Below are positions 4,348 to 7,584 of a stretch of DNA of 7,584 nucleotides, piece after piece; position 1 is the stretch's first letter; each line of letters starts with the position of its first letter. Both the position numbers and the translations under genes were made by a program. The notes under the pieces are model-generated. The model ran no database searches and was not told where the DNA came from. It saw only the letters and a program-made list of their open reading frames with translations. The stretch covers positions 1 through 7,584 of the forward strand of contig CAKKST010000103.1 of the NCBI GenBank assembly GCA_919903585.1. Direction: 5' to 3'. This DNA is from Nitrospiria bacterium (GTDB lineage Bacteria; Nitrospirota; CAKKRA01; 9FT-COMBO-42-15).

Positions 4348-5236
4348 TGACTACCTGAGTCCAGACGAAGGCCATAGCCATGGTATTAAAGATATACTTT
4401 ATTCAAAGCAGACAAAATACCAGCAGATGGAGATAATGTCTCTCGGAAGCTACGGAAGGTGTCTCGTCTTAGACGGTAAGATGCAATCCTCAGAAAGGGA
4501 TGAGTTTATCTACCATGAGATACTGGTTCATCCTGCCCTTTTGACCCATCCAAATCCTAAAAATATTTTCATCGTTGGCGGCGGCGAAGGCGCTACCCTC
4601 CGAGAGGTTCTGAGGCATAAGTCAGTGGAGCATGTCCTTATGGTTGATATTGATCAGGAGGTTGTAGAGGCCTGCAAAAAACACCTTCCTGAGTGGCATC
4701 AGGGTTCTTTTGATGACAAAAGAACAGAATTGAAGTTTCTTGATGCAAGAAAATACCTTGAGGAGACAGATAAAATCTACGATGTGATTATAATAGATAT
4801 ATCCGAGCCTGTTGAAGAGGGGCCTGCCTATCTGCTTTATACAAAGGAATTCTATAATATTGTAAATAATAAACTCAGCCCTGAGGGAACAATATCCCTT
4901 CAGGCAGGCACAACTGCTGTACACGGCCTGCTCTGTCTTTCCTCTGTATATCAGACAATAAAGAGCGTTTTCCCGGTTGTACATGCACATGAGGCATACA
5001 TACCGTCATTCGGCCTGCCATGGGGATTTATAACAGCCTCCAAGAAGAATGACCCAAAAAAGTTTACAATAGATAAGATTGATAATGATATTAAGAAGAG
5101 AATTAAGGGGACTTTAAAATATTATGACGGAGAGGCCCATCTCTCAAGTTTTCATTTGGCCAAACACATACGAAAGAGTTTGGAAGAATATGATAAGGTT
5201 ATTGAAGACAATGCCCCGATATTCACTTATCACTAA
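4319..5236 (+). CDS. speE: Aminopropyltransferase (spermidine synthase family), thermospermine synthase (ACL5)-like
   Basis: SpeE moves an aminopropyl group from decarboxylated AdoMet to a polyamine. The 305-residue protein has the N-terminal beta domain (TKYQQMEIM at 32-40), LDGKMQSSERDEFIYHE (51-67), the nucleotide-binding GGGEG (87-91), acidic VDID (109-112) and DAR (142-144). The catalytic loop is DISEPVEEGPAYLLYT (160-175). This two-residue-longer loop followed by GPAYLLYT, together with AYIPSFGLPWGF (226-237), resembles plant ACL5 (thermospermine synthase) more than E. coli-type spermidine synthase (DSTDPxGPA-like). The likely catalytic D160 is present, but the usual second Asp is Glu163. 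The product could be spermidine, thermospermine or aminopropylagmatine; sequence alone cannot decide. The start at 4319 is the first possible one, since an in-frame TAA lies at 4313-4315; AGGAGG (4301-4306) is 12 nt upstream. It overlaps speD and is followed after 6 nt by the decarboxylase gene. Confidence 0.93.
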   Translation: MEPKSYKWFNDYLSPDEGHSHGIKDILYSKQTKYQQMEIMSLGSYGRCLVLDGKMQSSERDEFIYHEILVHPALLTHPNPKNIFIVGGGEGATLREVLRHKSVEHVLMVDIDQEVVEACKKHLPEWHQGSFDDKRTELKFLDARKYLEETDKIYDVIIIDISEPVEEGPAYLLYTKEFYNIVNNKLSPEGTISLQAGTTAVHGLLCLSSVYQTIKSVFPVVHAHEAYIPSFGLPWGFITASKKNDPKKFTIDKIDNDIKKRIKGTLKYYDGEAHLSSFHLAKHIRKSLEEYDKVIEDNAPIFTYH

Positions 5237-5242
5237 GACCAG

Positions 5243-6706
5243 ATGAATAACGACGAGCAACTAAGAACGCCGCTCTTTGACGCAATGGTCCAGCTTGCGG
5301 AGAGCAAAAAGATATCTTTTCACACGCCGGGCCATAAGAGCGGAAAAGGCATATCAACACGATTCAGGAAGTTTGTCGGCAACAAAATCTTCTCAATAGA
5401 CCTCACCACCTTAGACGAGATAGACTCCCTACAAAAGCCAAAGGGTGTGATAAAAGAGGCGCAGGCGCTCGCTGCAAGGGCCTATGGCGCTGACCGTTCA
5501 TATTTTCTTGTAAACGGGACATCCGTCGGCAATCATGCAATGGTCCTCACTGCCTGCGACCCCGGCTCAAAGGTTATCGTAACAAGGAATGCCCATAAAT
5601 CTGTTATTGCAGGACTGATACTTATCGGCGCTGAACCTGTATTTGTAAAACCAAAGATAGACGGCCAGCTTAAGCTTACATTAAACGCCGCCTTTGACGA
5701 TATAAAGGATGCCATAGAAAGCAATCCTGAGACAAAGACCCTCTTTCTGACAACCCCAAACTACTATGGCGTATGTGTGGACTTAAAAAAGATCATTGCC
5801 TACGCCCACGAAAAGGGTATTGCTGTGCTTATTGATGAGGCACATGGGCCTCACCTGAAATTCCATAAAGACCTGCCAATATCAGCGCTTGAGGCAGGGG
5901 CAGATATGTGTGTTCAGAGCACGCACAAGATAATAGGCGGCATGACGCAGGCATCCATGCTGCATGCAAGGAGGGAAAGGGTAGACATAGATATCCTTAC
6001 AAATATCCTGAAGCTTGTTCAGACAACAAGCCCGTCATATATCCTGATGGCATCCCTTGATCTCGCAAGGATGCAGATGGCAACAGAAGGAGAAAAACTC
6101 CTTTCAAAGACAATCAAGCTCGCAGAAGAGGCAAGGACTAAGATAAACAAGATTCAGGGCATCTCCTGCTTTGGCAAAGAAATTATAAATAAATATGGGC
6201 TTGGCGATTTAGATATTACTAAATTAACTATTACTGTAAAGGATATTGGCCTTACAGGCTATCAGGTATCTCAACTGCTAAATACAAAATATGATATACA
6301 GGTGGAGATGGCTGACCCCTACCATATCCTTGTTATTGTCAGTATCGGCGATAGAAGAGACGATTTAAAGCGTCTCGTGGCTGCCCTTGAAGATATAGCA
6401 GCAACAGAGAATCAGCTTAAGCTTACAGATATAGACGAGATAAAGCTCCCGCTCTTTGAAAATAAGCCGGCAATGTCACCCAGAGAGGCATTCTTCGCTA
6501 AAAATAGATTCATTAATGTCAGGGAATCCGCAGGCAAGATATGCTCTGAGATTATAACCGTATACCCACCGGGCATCCCGGTACTAATCCCCGGCGAAAT
6601 AATCTCAGAAGATATAGTTGATTATCTGAATAAGATGATTGAACTTGGTGGAACCATTGACGGCCTTAACGAGGACAATACGCTTATCGGAGTTGTAGAC
6701 AGATAA
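5243..6706 (+). CDS. speA: Orn/Lys/Arg decarboxylase, Bacillus SpeA-like, PLP-dependent
   Basis: This is a PLP enzyme of the aspartate-aminotransferase fold, group III decarboxylase, short Gram-positive type (487 residues; the family is about 480-490). Visible motifs are FHTPGHKSGKG (26-36), a substrate/PLP region LVNGTSVGNHA (89-99), H118-K119 in NAHKS, the PLP-phosphate-side DEAHG (198-202) and the Schiff-base lysine K229 in QSTHKIIGG. The C-terminal domain carries YPPGIPVLIPGE, as in SpeA-type enzymes. It makes agmatine, putrescine or cadaverine from arginine, ornithine or lysine; arginine is the usual guess for this clade and operon, but substrate is not readable here. No agmatinase gene (speB) is in the window. 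The start has only a weak Shine-Dalgarno, so coupling to speE (6-nt gap) is likely. The last codons and the stop overlap IS-derived sequence, so the native C-terminus may have been altered by a few residues. Confidence 0.93.
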   Translation: MNNDEQLRTPLFDAMVQLAESKKISFHTPGHKSGKGISTRFRKFVGNKIFSIDLTTLDEIDSLQKPKGVIKEAQALAARAYGADRSYFLVNGTSVGNHAMVLTACDPGSKVIVTRNAHKSVIAGLILIGAEPVFVKPKIDGQLKLTLNAAFDDIKDAIESNPETKTLFLTTPNYYGVCVDLKKIIAYAHEKGIAVLIDEAHGPHLKFHKDLPISALEAGADMCVQSTHKIIGGMTQASMLHARRERVDIDILTNILKLVQTTSPSYILMASLDLARMQMATEGEKLLSKTIKLAEEARTKINKIQGISCFGKEIINKYGLGDLDITKLTITVKDIGLTGYQVSQLLNTKYDIQVEMADPYHILVIVSIGDRRDDLKRLVAALEDIAATENQLKLTDIDEIKLPLFENKPAMSPREAFFAKNRFINVRESAGKICSEIITVYPPGIPVLIPGEIISEDIVDYLNKMIELGGTIDGLNEDNTLIGVVDR

Positions 6707-7056
6707 TGAACCTACCTTTACCTCATGGCTATTTAGAATCAGTTTGTGGTTAATGGATATTAGTCATCAAAGGATATATACTTGTTGTCCATGGCAAAAT
6801 GGAAGAATAGAACGGTTCTTTGGGACATTAAAAGAAAAGCTTAACCAATGGCAGGTGAACAACAGAGAACAACTAAATGGAGCGCTTGGTCAATTTCGCT
6901 TCTGGTATAATCATGTAAGACCACACCAGCATCTTAATGGCAGAACACCAGCAGAGGTGTGGAATGGGAGAGATATTTTTACCCAAAAGCCCTAAACAAG
7001 GATACTGGTTTGAGGCATGGGAGGGACTGTTGACAGGGATATACTTTAAGCTTTAG
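6699..7056 (+). pseudogene. Truncated, frameshifted DDE transposase fragment (IS3/IS481-like integrase core)
   Basis: From 6699 the reading gives TDNEPTFTSWLFRISLW, then CPWQNGRIERFFGTLKEKL and FWYNHVRPHQHLNGRTPAE, the C-terminal half of an integrase-core (rve) transposase. The second catalytic Asp (codon 6702-6704) and the Glu (codon 6810-6812) are separated by exactly 35 residues, the D(35)E spacing of the IS3/IS481 superfamily. The first Asp and all upstream sequence are missing: an in-frame TAG belonging to speA lies just before (6696-6698). A TTG at 6744 is not a real start. The frame stops at 6993-6995, but another frame continues with PKQGYWFEAWEGLLTGIYFKL to a TAG at 7054-7056, which reads as the natural C-terminus after a one-base slip near 6990. 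The fragment is therefore non-functional. It is not the same element as the minus-strand transposase at the right edge. Confidence 0.85.
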
Positions 7057-7128
7057 CCTGATGTCCTCCCTGAATTAGATAGTAAAAAATACCTGTCCGT
7101 GGAAAACCTGTGTCCACAGGCTAAAGCT
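7049..7128. repeat. 12-bp inverted repeat around the end of the transposase fragment
   Basis: AGCTTTAGCCTG (7049-7060) and CAGGCTAAAGCT (7117-7128) are perfect inverted copies 56 nt apart. The right copy overlaps a second small palindrome CCTGTG-TC-CACAGG (7107-7120). The left copy overlaps the transposase stop codon at 7054-7056. It could be a leftover IS end or a bidirectional terminator-like structure; there is no T-run to favour the latter. Confidence 0.5.
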
Positions 7129-7342
7129 GACTGAAAATATTACAAGGACATTAAAAAACAATACAAAAATGCAGTTTAGAAGAAAAAAATATGGCAGAGC
7201 GGTTAAAATAATGGCAGATTTCTGAAAAAAAGCTCAAAAATCAACAGGAAAGGTCTTGCGGACAGTCGGACAGGACACCATATTGCATGGCAGATGAGCT
7301 GCCAAGATTGTCTGTGGTCTTGATGAGATTGTCTTGCTTCCT
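7129..7342. other. Intergenic IS-debris region, no gene supported
   Basis: A-rich, with no convincing coding frame on the plus strand. It probably holds the untranslated end of the minus-strand IS3-like element. Small features are GGCAG-ATGAG-CTGCC (7289-7303) and a 9-bp direct repeat AGATTGTCT (7305-7313 and 7326-7334). On the minus strand an alternative frame overlapping the transposase tail stays open for about 60 codons, but it has no start and no recognisable domain. Confidence 0.4.
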
Positions 7343-7584
7343 TCAAACGGAACAAAAAGCCGGTTTGAAATAAGAAGTAGTTTCCCCTATTCCCTGCTTA
7401 AAACCTGCGGGGACAAGTTTTAACATCCGATTAAACTCCCTATTCGCAGCCAATCTCCTTTCTTTGGCAATTGCCAATTTTTCATCTCTCTGTTTTTCTA
7501 TCTCTTCAAAATTGCCTATATAATAATCCACAGGTCTCATATAGTCAATAGATGAGTGTAACCTGCGATTATTATACTCATCAA
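7343..7584 (-). CDS. IS3-family transposase (OrfB) C-terminus, partial (runs off the right edge)
   Basis: The minus-strand frame is open from the window edge. It reads DEYNNRRLHSSIDYMRPVDYY, the very typical end of the integrase core of IS3-family OrfB proteins (YN-x-RRLHSS-x-x-YMxP). A charged tail follows (EEIEKQRDEKLAIAKERR) and the frame ends after about 80 codons at a TGA (7343-7345). The ATG at 7538-7540 is internal, not a start. The DDE residues lie beyond the window, so whether the full gene is intact cannot be seen. The last 20 or so residues (from LVPAGF on) look unlike the usual tail and may reflect a small frameshift or read-out into the IS end. Orientation is opposite to the transposase fragment next to speA, so two separate insertions met here. 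Confidence 0.82.
   Translation of the reverse strand, partial: DEYNNRRLHSSIDYMRPVDYYIGNFEEIEKQRDEKLAIAKERRLAANREFNRMLKLVPAGFKQGIGETTSYFKPAFCSV

Noticed and set aside
1..7584. CRISPR array, tRNA or rRNA genes, phage or defence system
   Set aside because: No regularly spaced repeats, tRNA-like cloverleaf, rRNA words or defence-gene domains were seen.

Overview
The window looks like a piece of a chromosome from an uncultured, moderately AT-rich Gram-negative bacterium. A lipoprotein, a predicted outer-membrane barrel and several secreted small proteins show that it is diderm. The spacer repeat and the style of the genes fit a Nitrospirota- or Deltaproteobacteria-like lineage, but this is an impression; no rRNA or other phylogenetic marker is present.

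Left half (1-3544, all minus strand). A DUF3109-like protein with 14 cysteines (2888-3544) is followed by a perfect-consensus sigma70-type promoter (2852-2879). That promoter drives a small exported Cys/His protein (2414-2830). Next comes a non-coding nested inverted repeat resembling a MITE (2156-2385), then three tightly spaced envelope genes: a 114-residue exported protein, a 338-residue predicted beta-barrel with a Cys motif and a Met/His-rich loop, and an FG-GAP lipoprotein that runs off the left edge. Spacing of 15-25 nt suggests the last three form one transcript. The Cys/His/Met content hints at metal handling in the envelope, but no gene here has a proven metal function.

Middle (3545-3921) is a divergent, AT-rich intergenic region. 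A strong plus-strand promoter (TTGACA-N16-TATATT) starts a leader of about 218 nt. The leader can fold into a closed multi-branch domain, a possible pseudoknot and a perfect 10-bp hairpin just before the Shine-Dalgarno. It resembles no riboswitch class I can recognise and is the best candidate for something undescribed.

Right half (3922-6706, plus strand) is a polyamine operon: speD (AdoMet decarboxylase, TTG start), speE (an aminopropyltransferase with plant ACL5/thermospermine-synthase-like signatures) and a speA-type Orn/Lys/Arg decarboxylase. SpeD makes the aminopropyl donor, SpeE transfers it, and the decarboxylase probably makes the amine acceptor or its precursor. The genes overlap or nearly touch.

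Right edge (6696-7584) is insertion-sequence debris. A 5'-truncated, frameshifted DDE transposase is fused directly onto the last codons of speA. An inverted repeat follows, and then the C-terminal end of an IS3-family transposase on the minus strand, cut by the window edge.
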